Assembly (NCBI RefSeq): GCF_014196305.1
Contig: NZ_JACIDJ010000001.1
Span: forward strand, 1,040,290-1,104,289
Direction: 5' to 3'
DNA: 64,000 nucleotides
Origin: Roseococcus suduntuyensis
GTDB taxonomy: Bacteria; Pseudomonadota; Alphaproteobacteria; Acetobacterales; Acetobacteraceae
The notes under the pieces are model-generated. The model ran no database searches. It saw nothing but the letters and a program-made list of their open reading frames with translations, and was not told where the DNA came from. Every line of letters starts with the position of its first letter. The stretch's first letter is position 1. Below are positions 47,631-55,145 of the stretch, piece by piece. The position numbers were made by a program, and so were the translations under genes.

Positions 47631-48601
47631 CGGTTGCCCCGCAGCACTTCCTTGTTGATGACCATGTCCTCGTCCAGCTCGCCCTTGAAGTGGCCGATGA
47701 TGGAGGACACGGCCGAAAGCCCCATCCGCCGCATGCCCTGGTCCGTGCCGGCCGCCGAATGCGGTGTGGCGATCACGTTGGGCGCGTTCAGCAGCGGGTT
47801 GGAGGCCTTCACCGGCTCCTCCCAGAACACGTCCACGCCGGCGGCGCCCACCTGGCCGGTGCGGAGTGCGGCGGCCAGCGCCTCCTCGTTCACCAGCGTC
47901 CCGCGCGCGGTGTTGATGAGGCGCGCGCCGGGCTTCATCGCCGCCAGGAATTCCGCGTTCACCATGCCGCGGTTCTGCGCGTTGGACGGGCAGTGCATCG
48001 TCACCCAATCCGCCTGGGCCAGGCCTTCCTGCATGGTCTTGGCGTAGCGGAAGCCCGCGCCCTTCACGGTGTTCATCGGGATGGCGGGGTCATGCACCAG
48101 CACATCCATGCCGAAGGCATGGCACAGCCGCGCGACGCGCCCGCCGATGCGGCCGAAGCCCACCACCAGCACCGTCATGCCCGAGAGGTCATAGGCCTGG
48201 GGCGCGTCAATCGTGCTCCACTTCTCCGCGCGGGTGTTGATGTCGAAGGTCTTGAGCTGCTTCGCGATGTTCAGCATCAGCATCATCGCGTGCTCGGCCA
48301 CCGAGAGTGCGTTCGCATCGGCCGTCACGGTCAGGGGAATGCCGCGCTTCGTCAGCTCCGGCACGTCCACCGCGTCATAGCCCACGCCATGCCGCGCCAC
48401 GATCGAGAGCTTGGGCGAGATGTCCAGGAAATCCGCGTTGATCGGCGTGGCGCGCACGATGATCGCGTCCGCCTTCGCCATGACCGCCGGCAGATTGTCC
48501 TTGTTGGGATTCAGCAGCGTCTCGACCGTGTAGCCAGGCTCCGCCTCCAGCCGCGCGAGCGCATCGGGGTGGACAGGACGCAGGAGAACGACATGGGGCA
48601 T
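47627..48601 (-). CDS. D-isomer-specific 2-hydroxyacid dehydrogenase (SerA-like)
   Basis: A 324-residue NAD(P)-dependent oxidoreductase. NAD-binding motif VLVVGFGRIGGRVARL (GxGxxG) near residue 150; catalytic Arg in RLINTARGTLVNEEAL, Glu in DVFWEEP, His in NVIATPHSAAGT. It probably interconverts a 2-hydroxy and a 2-oxo acid. Together with the TPP decarboxylase pair and MmgE/PrpD it suggests catabolism of a hydroxy- or oxo-acid. It is separated from the upstream TPP gene by the 48635-48832 palindrome. Confidence 0.9.
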   Translation of the reverse strand: MPHVVLLRPVHPDALARLEAEPGYTVETLLNPNKDNLPAVMAKADAIIVRATPINADFLDISPKLSIVARHGVGYDAVDVPELTKRGIPLTVTADANALSVAEHAMMLMLNIAKQLKTFDINTRAEKWSTIDAPQAYDLSGMTVLVVGFGRIGGRVARLCHAFGMDVLVHDPAIPMNTVKGAGFRYAKTMQEGLAQADWVTMHCPSNAQNRGMVNAEFLAAMKPGARLINTARGTLVNEEALAAALRTGQVGAAGVDVFWEEPVKASNPLLNAPNVIATPHSAAGTDQGMRRMGLSAVSSIIGHFKGELDEDMVINKEVLRGNR

Positions 48602-48634
48602 CGGGGGCCTCTCGGTGTGGCGATGTGGTGGGCG

Positions 48635-48832
48635 GGCACCCCGGGGAGGACGCCGTCCTCCCCGGACCCCACCTGCCAAGGGCCAGTGGGCCCTTGGAAC
48701 CATTGAGTTTTGTTGGGTTTCGGGAGGGGGTTTAACCCCCTCCCGAAACCCAACCAGGCTGAACGAGGTCCAGGAGCCCACCGGCTCCTGGCAGGGTGGG
48801 TTCGGGAGGGGCGGCGCCCCTCCCGAGGTGCC
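48635..48832. repeat. ~198-bp nested inverted repeat (palindrome of palindromes)
   Basis: The element is symmetrical about 48733. Its core is a perfect 21-bp inverted repeat (48712-48732 with 48734-48754, one unpaired base). Each flank carries two nested hairpins: 48641-48665 and 48676-48697 on the left, 48769-48790 and 48802-48826 on the right. The left and right hairpins correspond as reverse complements but differ at several pairs, and each change is compensated by its partner. It fills the gap between the dehydrogenase start and the TPP-subunit stop, and may form a large cruciform or a branched transcript structure. Confidence 0.85.
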
Positions 48833-48845
48833 GTCCCCACAAGGC

Positions 48846-49445
48846 TCACGCCAGGTGCGCCTGCGGCCCCATGAGGTGTTCCCGCATCCTGGCCTGCAGG
48901 ATGGCGCCTTCGCGGGGCGGCAGGACGAGGGGCTTGTTGCCCGCGTCCACCTTTACCACGCCGAAGAAGGGGCCGTCGCTTTCGCGGGCGGCCTTGACCA
49001 GCGCGGCCACGTCTCCCGCCTCGGTGACGAGCATGGTGTTCTTGATGCCCGCCCCGCGCGCCATGGTGGCGAGGTCCGTGCCGTGGCGCGTCGCCGTCTC
49101 CTGCATGCCCGTCTCGCCGTAATGCTCATTGTCCTGCACGACGATGGCGAGGTTCTTCGGCGCCTGGTGCGCGATGGTGGCGAGGCTGCCGATGCCCATC
49201 AGCATTTCGCCATCGCCCGTCAGCACCAGGACGCGACGCGAAGGCTGGGCCAGCGCGAGGCCAAGCCCGATCATCGCCGCCCCCCCCATGCCGCCCCAGA
49301 GCGGCAGGTTCTGCGGCCCGTCATCCACGGCCGTGATGTCCCAGGCCGGCGCGCCGAGGCCCGCGATGACCAGCATGCCGCCACGGTCTGTCAGAAGCGC
49401 GCGGGTGAGTTCGCGCCGGTCGATCTTCCCCGAGGGTGCGAGCAT
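48846..49445 (-). CDS. TPP-binding decarboxylase subunit beta (sulfopyruvate/phosphonopyruvate decarboxylase-like)
   Basis: A 199-residue protein containing the TPP pyrophosphate-binding half: GDGE motif in LTGDGEMLMGIGSLATI, followed by NEHYGETG at the metal-binding position. It matches ComE-type subunits. The catalytic PYR half is the adjacent 49449-50000 gene, 3 bp upstream, so the two form one heteromeric decarboxylase of a 2-oxo acid. The ATG is at 49443-49445. The dehydrogenase gene follows after the nested palindrome. Confidence 0.87.
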   Translation of the reverse strand: MLAPSGKIDRRELTRALLTDRGGMLVIAGLGAPAWDITAVDDGPQNLPLWGGMGGAAMIGLGLALAQPSRRVLVLTGDGEMLMGIGSLATIAHQAPKNLAIVVQDNEHYGETGMQETATRHGTDLATMARGAGIKNTMLVTEAGDVAALVKAARESDGPFFGVVKVDAGNKPLVLPPREGAILQARMREHLMGPQAHLA

Positions 49446-49448
49446 GGC

Positions 49449-50000
49449 TCAGTCCTTCCCGAAGGTCTTGGCGCCCAGCACCCGCTGGCCGATCAGCGTG
49501 GCGGTGGGTCGGAAGGTGTTGAAGGCGAGCTTGAGGGAGGCTTCCACGGTGGGCAGCACGTCCTCGGCGCGGTCGGCGCGATGGACGAGGGTGCCCATGG
49601 CCTCCAGCACGCTCTGCGTGGCCTGGCCCATGGCGACCTGCGCCGGATTGAACTCGCCGAAATCGCCGCGCATCGTCACGATCATCGGCATGGGCGTGCG
49701 GTGGATCGAGGAGAGGGAGAGCATGTTGATGCAATTCCCCACGCCCGAGGACTGCATCAGCAGCACCGAACGCTCGCCGCCCAGCCAGGCGCCCTGCATG
49801 AGGGCGATGCCCTCTTCCTCGGTGGTCAGCGTCACCACGCGGAGTTCGTTGTCCGCGAGGCAGCGCTTGATGAGGCGCGAATGCCCCGCATCGGGCACCA
49901 GCGCCACCTGGCGGATTGAATACTGCTTGAGCAGCGCATAGATGCCATCGGGCCAATCGGCCTGGGCATCGGGCGCGGTCTCGACCGTGCTGTGACTCAT
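49449..50000 (-). CDS. TPP-binding decarboxylase subunit alpha (sulfopyruvate/phosphonopyruvate decarboxylase-like)
   Basis: A 183-residue PYR-type TPP-binding subunit (ComD-like). The activating Glu is in TLTTEEEGIALMQGAWLGG near residue 62; MQSSGVGNCINML and RTPMPMIVTMRGD are typical of sulfopyruvate/phosphonopyruvate decarboxylases. The true substrate is not known. It is the first gene of the operon (ATG 49998-50000) and divergent from eutB, 61 bp away. Confidence 0.87.
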   Translation of the reverse strand: MSHSTVETAPDAQADWPDGIYALLKQYSIRQVALVPDAGHSRLIKRCLADNELRVVTLTTEEEGIALMQGAWLGGERSVLLMQSSGVGNCINMLSLSSIHRTPMPMIVTMRGDFGEFNPAQVAMGQATQSVLEAMGTLVHRADRAEDVLPTVEASLKLAFNTFRPTATLIGQRVLGAKTFGKD

Positions 50001-50061
50001 GAACGTCCTCCGTTGCCGGGGAGTTTCCGGCCCGCGCGGGGATATGGCAAGCGGGGCGGGC

Positions 50062-51423
50062 ATGGCATTCCGGCAGAGCGTGGCGGGCACCACCCATGTG
50101 TTCCAGGATTTGCGGACGCTGCTGGCCCGCGCCACGCCCTTCCGCTCGGGCGATGCGCTGGCGGGCGTGGCCGCGCAAAGCGGGGCCGAGCGCGTGGCGG
50201 CGCAACGCGCCTTGGCCGACCTGCCGCTCAAGCATTTTCTGAATGAGGCGGTGATCCCGTATGAGGCGGATGACGTGACCCGCCTCATCATGGACGGGCA
50301 TGACCCCAATGCCTTCGCGCCCATCGCGCACCTGACGGTGGGCGGCTTCCGCGACTGGCTGCTGGCGGCACCCCCTGAGGCGCTGCCGCCCATCCGGCGC
50401 GGGATCACGCCAGAGATGGCGGCGGCTGTCTCCAAGATCATGCGCGTGTCTGATCTGGTGGCGGTGGCGGCGAAGTGCCGCGTCGTCACGCGCTTCCGCA
50501 ACACCATCGGGCTGGCAGGGACGCTCTCCATCCGCCTCCAGCCCAATGACCCGACGGATGACGCGCGCGGTGTGGCCGCCGCCGTGCTGGATGGCTTGCT
50601 GCTGGGCGCGGGCGATGCCGTGATCGGCGTGAACCCCGCCACCGACAATGTGGCGCAGGTGATGACGCTGCTGGAGATGCTGGATGGGGTCCGCACCCGC
50701 TTCGACATCCCCACGCAAAGCTGCGTGCTGTGCCATGTGACGACGGCGCTGCTGGCCATGGAGCGCGGCGCGCCGACCGACCTGGTGTTCCAGTCCATCG
50801 GCGGCACACAGGGCGTGAACGAGAGCTTCGGCGTCACCATGGCCCTGCTGGCCGAGGCGCAATCCGCCGCGCTGGCCTTGCAGCGCGGCACGGTCGGCCA
50901 GAACGTGATGTATTTCGAGACCGGCCAGGGCAGCGCGCTTTCGGCCGACGCGCATCACGGCGTGGACCAGCAGACCATCGAGGCCCGCGCCTATGCCGTG
51001 GCCCGCGCCTTCGACCCGCTGCTGGTGAATTCCGTGGTGGGTTTCATCGGCCCCGAATATCTGTTCGACGGCAAGCAGATCGCGCGCGCGGGGCTGGAGG
51101 ACCATTTCTGCGGCAAGCTGCTCGGCCTGCCGATGGGGGTGGATGTCTGCTACACCAACCACGCCGAGGCCGACCAGGACGACATGGACGCGCTGCTGAT
51201 CAACCTGGCCGTGGCGGGCGTCACCTACATCATGGGCGTGCCGGGGGCGGATGACGTGATGCTGGCCTACCAGTCCACCAGCTTCCATGACGGGCTGACG
51301 GCCCGCGCCCTGCTCGGCAAGACGCCCGCGCCCGAATTCGCCGCGTGGCTGGAACGCATGGGCATCGGCGATGGCGCGCAGATCCCCGCGCGCATGGCGC
51401 CGGCGCTGATCGGCCTGTCATGA
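50062..51423 (+). CDS. eutB: Ethanolamine ammonia-lyase large subunit
   Basis: A 453-residue adenosylcobalamin-dependent subunit that converts ethanolamine to acetaldehyde and ammonia with EutC. Family landmarks: RSGDALAGVAAQSGAERVAA, PYEADDVTRLI, GLAGTLSIRLQPNDPTDD, GVNPATDNV, QSIGGTQGVNESFGV, and GQGSALSADAHHGVDQQT. ATG 50062 (MAFRQSVAGTTHVFQDLR) matches the usual start; ATG 50044 is possible. It is followed by eutC with an ATGA overlap. No shell or reactivase (eutA) genes are visible. Confidence 0.97.
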   Translation: MAFRQSVAGTTHVFQDLRTLLARATPFRSGDALAGVAAQSGAERVAAQRALADLPLKHFLNEAVIPYEADDVTRLIMDGHDPNAFAPIAHLTVGGFRDWLLAAPPEALPPIRRGITPEMAAAVSKIMRVSDLVAVAAKCRVVTRFRNTIGLAGTLSIRLQPNDPTDDARGVAAAVLDGLLLGAGDAVIGVNPATDNVAQVMTLLEMLDGVRTRFDIPTQSCVLCHVTTALLAMERGAPTDLVFQSIGGTQGVNESFGVTMALLAEAQSAALALQRGTVGQNVMYFETGQGSALSADAHHGVDQQTIEARAYAVARAFDPLLVNSVVGFIGPEYLFDGKQIARAGLEDHFCGKLLGLPMGVDVCYTNHAEADQDDMDALLINLAVAGVTYIMGVPGADDVMLAYQSTSFHDGLTARALLGKTPAPEFAAWLERMGIGDGAQIPARMAPALIGLS

Positions 51424-52112
51424 CATTGATCCCCGCCAACAGCCTGCGCCGCTTCACCACCGCGCGCGTGGGGTTGGGCCGTGCTGGCACCTCCCTGCCC
51501 ACGGCGGCGCATCTGGACTTCCAGGAGGCGCACGCCGCGGCGCGCGATGCCGTGTGGTCCGCGCTGGACCCTGTCGCGCTGGGGCTTGAAGCGCCGGTGG
51601 TGCAGAGCGAGGCGCGCGACCGGCGCGAATACCTGTTGCGCCCCGACCTGGGGCGGCGGCTGCGCGAGGCCGACCGCGCGCGCCTGCCACGAACGGGCGG
51701 CGTGGTGGTCGTGGTGGCGGACGGGCTTTGCGCCACCGGCGTGCAGTCCCAGGCCGCCGCGCTGCTGCGCGCCCTGGGCGCGGACTGGCCCGTGGTGGTG
51801 GCGCTCCAGGCCCGCGTGGCCCTGGGCGATGACATCGCGCACGCCATGGGCGCCGCCGCCGTGGTGGTGATGATCGGCGAAAGGCCAGGGTTGTCGGCGC
51901 AGGACAGCGTGGGCCTCTACCTCACCTGGGCGCCCCGCCCGGGTCGCACCGATGCCGAGCGCAACTGCATCAGCAACATCCGCCCCGGCGGCCTCTCCCA
52001 CGCCGACGCCGCCGCCAAGCTGCACTGGCTGCTGCGCGGCGCCCGCGCGCTGGGCGCCAGCGGCGTGGCACTGAAGGACGACATGCCCGCCCAGAACCGG
52101 TTGGCACCCTGA
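51420..52112 (+). CDS. eutC: Ethanolamine ammonia-lyase small subunit
   Basis: A 230-residue cobalamin-binding subunit. SEARDRREYLLRPDLGRRL, VVVVADGLCATGVQSQA, MIGERPGLSAQDSVGLYLTWAPRPGRTDAERNCISNIRPGGLSH are conserved EutC stretches. ATG 51420 overlaps the eutB stop; its own stop overlaps the arfB start by one base, so three genes are translationally coupled. Confidence 0.97.
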   Translation: MTLIPANSLRRFTTARVGLGRAGTSLPTAAHLDFQEAHAAARDAVWSALDPVALGLEAPVVQSEARDRREYLLRPDLGRRLREADRARLPRTGGVVVVVADGLCATGVQSQAAALLRALGADWPVVVALQARVALGDDIAHAMGAAAVVVMIGERPGLSAQDSVGLYLTWAPRPGRTDAERNCISNIRPGGLSHADAAAKLHWLLRGARALGASGVALKDDMPAQNRLAP

Positions 52113-52516
52113 TGCCCGTCACCATAGACCCCGCGCTGATCGAGGAGGACTTCCTCCGGTCCTCCGGCCCCGGCGGCCAGAACGTCAACAAGCTCGAAAC
52201 GGCCGTCCAGCTCCGCTACAACGCCGCCGCCGCGAACCTGTCCGAGCGGGTGATGATGCGCCTCACGACGCTCGCCGGCCGCCGCATGACCAAGGACGGC
52301 GTGGTGGTGCTCACCGCCCAGCGCCACCGCCTGCGCGAACGCAACCGCGAGGACGCGATGGAACGCCTCCAGGCCCTGCTGGACGAGGCCGCGGCCCCGC
52401 CACCCCCCATCCGTCGCGCCACCAAGCCCACGCGCGGCTCCCAGCAGCGGCGCATGGACAGCAAGACGAAGCGTGGCACCACCAAGCGGCTGCGGGGCTC
52501 GCCTCCACCGGAATGA
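52112..52516 (+). CDS. arfB: Peptidyl-tRNA hydrolase ArfB (YaeJ)
   Basis: A 134-residue ribosome-rescue factor that releases nascent chains on non-stop ribosomes. The GGQ motif is in SSGPGGQNVNKLETAVQLRY (residues 18-37), and the C-terminal tail is strongly basic (RATKPTRGSQQRRMDSKTKRGTTKRLRG), as needed to enter the mRNA channel. It is coupled to eutC by a one-base overlap, which is unusual for this gene and probably only transcriptional. Confidence 0.95.
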   Translation: MPVTIDPALIEEDFLRSSGPGGQNVNKLETAVQLRYNAAAANLSERVMMRLTTLAGRRMTKDGVVVLTAQRHRLRERNREDAMERLQALLDEAAAPPPPIRRATKPTRGSQQRRMDSKTKRGTTKRLRGSPPPE

Positions 52517-52523
52517 CGCAGCA

Positions 52524-52550
52524 TTCACCCCCGGCCCATGGGGGGGTGAA
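52524..52550 (+). terminator. Hairpin after arfB
   Basis: A perfect 9-bp inverted repeat, TTCACCCCC with GGGGGTGAA, 9-nt loop, 7 bp after arfB. There is no T tract, so termination is likely but not intrinsic in the classic sense. Confidence 0.6.
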
Positions 52551-52564
52551 GCGCCAAGGCGCAT

Positions 52565-52846
52565 ATGTTCCCCATGCGGTCCATTCTGGCTCTTTTCTCG
52601 TTGGTGGTGCCGTTGCTTGCCTCGTCGGAGCACGCGCCGGCGGCCAGTGGCGCGGTCCGCATCACCACCATCACCCCGGAATATTGCGCCACCCTCTACG
52701 AACGCCTCGCCGGCCTGCCGGGCGCCGAGGCCGAGGCGCCGCGCGTCATGGCCGAGGAAGGCCGCCGCCTCTGCGCCGAGGGTCAGGTGCGCGTCGGCAT
52801 CGCCTGGCTGCGCCGCGCCCTTCGCATCGCGTCGGGGCTGGAGTAG
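52565..52846 (+). CDS. Hypothetical small exported protein
   Basis: A 93-residue protein with a likely signal peptide (residues 1-27, SILALFSLVVPLLASSEHAPA), then a short mature part with two Cys (EYCATLYERL and RRLCAEGQVRVGIAWLRRAL), possibly a disulfide. It resembles small uncharacterised alphaproteobacterial periplasmic proteins, without a named family. It is convergent with folC, 7 bp apart. Confidence 0.65.
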   Translation: MFPMRSILALFSLVVPLLASSEHAPAASGAVRITTITPEYCATLYERLAGLPGAEAEAPRVMAEEGRRLCAEGQVRVGIAWLRRALRIASGLE

Positions 52847-52853
52847 CGGCCGG

Positions 52854-54131
52854 TCAATCCGGCAGGGTGCCGTCCGCCTTCAACACCTCGCCCGCCAGAT
52901 AGAGGCTGCCGCAGACCAGGATGCGCCCCGGGGCGGCACCCGCCAGCAGTCGGGGCAGGGCGGTGGCGAGGTCCGGCCCCGCCGCGGCCTGCCCGCCGCT
53001 GGCGGCGATGATCTCCTCCACCGGCATGGCCAGGTGCTGCCCGACCTCGCGGATGGCGGTCAGCGTGGTGGCCAGCGGCATGAGCGGGGCCAGGAAGCCC
53101 TCCACCGTCTTGCCCTGCTTCATGCCGACGACCAGGTGCAGCGGCCGGTCGCGCCAGCCGGCCAGCGTCTCGGCCAGCGCGCGCCCCGCGCCCTCATTGT
53201 GCCCGCCATCGAGCCACAGTTCCCAGGGGGCCGGGGGGGCGAGGCGCCCGTGCAGGCGTTGCAGCCGGGCGGGCCAGCGGGCGGAGGCGACACCCTCGGC
53301 GCAGGCGGCATCGGTCAGCCAGGTCGGGTTCCAGGCGCGCAGCGCGGCCAGGGCGATGCCGGCATTGTCCGGCTGGTGGGCGCCGGGCAGGCCGAAGCGC
53401 GGCAGGGGGATGCTGCCCTGGGCGTCACGGTAGCCGCTGGCATTCATCTCCCAGGCCGCGCCGCGCGCCAGCAGGGGGGCGCCCAGTTCGGCCGCGCGGG
53501 CGGCGATGACGGACAGCGCCTCGGGGGCCTGCGCACCCGTCGCGCAGGGGATGCCGGGCTTGATGATCCCCGCCTTCTCGAAGGCGATGGAGGCGAGGTC
53601 ATTCCCCAGGAAATCCATGTGGTCCATGGAGATGCTGGCGATGGCGGTGGCGGCGGGGTCGCGCACCACATTGGTCGCGTCGAAGCGGCCGCCCAGCCCC
53701 ACCTCCAGCACCAGCAGGTCGGCCGGCACGCGGCTGAACAGCAGGAAGGCGACGGCGGTCGTGATCTCGAAGACGGTGATGGGCGTGTCGCCATTCACCC
53801 GCTCGACCTCCTCCAGCGCGGCCGCCAGCGCCTCGTCGGAGACGAGGTGGCCCGCCAGCCGGATGCGCTCATGGAAGCGGACCAGATGGGGCGAGGTGTA
53901 GGCATGCACGCGCCGGCCGGCGGCCTCGGCCACCGCGCGCAGCACGGCGCAGGTGCTGCCCTTGCCATTGGTGCCCGCCACATGGACCACGGGCGGCAGG
54001 TTGCGTTCCGGATGGCCGAGCTTGCCCAGCAGCGCCTCCAGCCGGCCGAGGCTCAGGTCGATCAGCTTCGGATGCAGCGCGTGCATCCGCGCGATGATGG
54101 GCTCGCTCCGGCCCCCCGTCAGTGCGTTCAT
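52854..54131 (-). CDS. folC: Folylpolyglutamate synthase / dihydrofolate synthase
   Basis: A 425-residue Mur-ligase-like enzyme that adds glutamate to folates and dihydropteroate. P-loop HVAGTNGKGST at residues 50-60, ATSPHL-type YTSPHLVRFHERI near 78, GGRFDATNV, SMDHMDFLG, and DGGHNEGAG in the C-terminal domain. The ATG at 54129-54131 is the third of three tandem starts: two upstream 17-bp repeats each encode a short ORF ending over the next ATG. It follows accD, the usual alphaproteobacterial order. Confidence 0.95.
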   Translation of the reverse strand: MNALTGGRSEPIIARMHALHPKLIDLSLGRLEALLGKLGHPERNLPPVVHVAGTNGKGSTCAVLRAVAEAAGRRVHAYTSPHLVRFHERIRLAGHLVSDEALAAALEEVERVNGDTPITVFEITTAVAFLLFSRVPADLLVLEVGLGGRFDATNVVRDPAATAIASISMDHMDFLGNDLASIAFEKAGIIKPGIPCATGAQAPEALSVIAARAAELGAPLLARGAAWEMNASGYRDAQGSIPLPRFGLPGAHQPDNAGIALAALRAWNPTWLTDAACAEGVASARWPARLQRLHGRLAPPAPWELWLDGGHNEGAGRALAETLAGWRDRPLHLVVGMKQGKTVEGFLAPLMPLATTLTAIREVGQHLAMPVEEIIAASGGQAAAGPDLATALPRLLAGAAPGRILVCGSLYLAGEVLKADGTLPD

Positions 54132-54165
54132 GGTTTCAGCGCGTTCATGGTTTCAGCGCGTTCAT
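54126..54165 (-). repeat. 17-bp tandem start-codon repeat before folC
   Basis: The unit ATGAACGCGCTGAAACC occurs at 54165-54149 and 54148-54132 (minus), followed by the folC start ATGAACGC. Since 17 is not a multiple of three, each repeat reads MNALKP and then TGA, which overlaps the next ATG. The first mini-ORF begins 10 bp after the accD stop. Confidence 0.85.
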
Positions 54166-54175
54166 GGCCGCTGCG

Positions 54176-55042
54176 TCAGGCCGCCTCGGCGCGGGGTTCG
54201 CCGCGCAGCAGGCCCAGCAGGCGGGCGAGGGTGGCGCGCATCTCGGCCCGCTTCACCACCATGTCCAGGATGCCATTGGCCAGCAGGTATTCGGCGCGCT
54301 GGAAGCCCTCGGGCAGCTTTTCCCGCACGGTCTGCTCGATGACGCGGGCACCGGCGAAGCCGATCAGCGCGCCGGGTTCGGCGATCTGGATGTCGCCCAG
54401 CATGGCGAAGCTGGCGGTCACACCCCCCGTGGTCGGGTCGCAGAGCACCACGATGAAGGGCAGGCCCGCATCCTTCACCATCTGCGTCGCGATGACCGTG
54501 CGCGGCATCTGCATGAGGCTGACGGCGCCTTCCTGCATGCGCGCCCCGCCAGAACTGGCGAAGACCACCAGCGGCGCGTCCTGCAGCACGGCCAGGCGGG
54601 CGGCCGTCACCAGCGCCTCGCCCACGCCGGCCCCCATGGAGCCCGCCATGAAGGCGAATTCGAACACCGCGACGACCGCGCGCTGCCCGGCGATGGCGCC
54701 ATGGCCGACCATCACGGCATCTTCCATGCCGGACTTGGCCTGGGCCTCCTTCAGCCGTTCGGCGTAGCGGCGCTGGTCCTTGAAGCGCAGCGGGTCCACG
54801 GGGACCTTCTCGATGTCGGCGCGCTGCCAGCCCTCATCCAGCGTCGCGTCCAGCCGCTGCTTCGAGGAAAGCCGCATGTGGTGGCCGCAATGGGTGCAGA
54901 CGCGCAGATTGGCTTCCAGATCGTTCTGGAAGATCATTTTTTCGCAGGAAGGGCATTTGTGCCAGAGATTGTCCGGCATCTCGCGCGGGGCGCCGAACAG
55001 CGTCTTGATCTTGGGCAGCGCCCACTCACTGATCCAGTTCAT
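54176..55042 (-). CDS. accD: Acetyl-CoA carboxylase carboxyltransferase subunit beta
   Basis: A 288-residue subunit that forms malonyl-CoA with AccA. A zinc ribbon has Cys30, Cys33, Cys49 and Cys52 (KCPSC and CTHC). The crotonase-like core shows SSGGARMQEGAVSLMQM and DPTTGGVTASFAMLGD. The start is ATG 55040-55042. It lies 11 bp upstream of the tandem repeats that precede folC; the alpha subunit is elsewhere. Confidence 0.97.
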   Translation of the reverse strand: MNWISEWALPKIKTLFGAPREMPDNLWHKCPSCEKMIFQNDLEANLRVCTHCGHHMRLSSKQRLDATLDEGWQRADIEKVPVDPLRFKDQRRYAERLKEAQAKSGMEDAVMVGHGAIAGQRAVVAVFEFAFMAGSMGAGVGEALVTAARLAVLQDAPLVVFASSGGARMQEGAVSLMQMPRTVIATQMVKDAGLPFIVVLCDPTTGGVTASFAMLGDIQIAEPGALIGFAGARVIEQTVREKLPEGFQRAEYLLANGILDMVVKRAEMRATLARLLGLLRGEPRAEAA

Positions 55043-55145
55043 CGTCTTCCGGGCCTTCGGGGAGGCGGATGGAATGGTGCGCCGGGGCCTCCGGGTCAAG
55101 CCATGGGCCTCGCCTTGCCGCGCGCGGGTCTGCTAAGCTTGCTCC

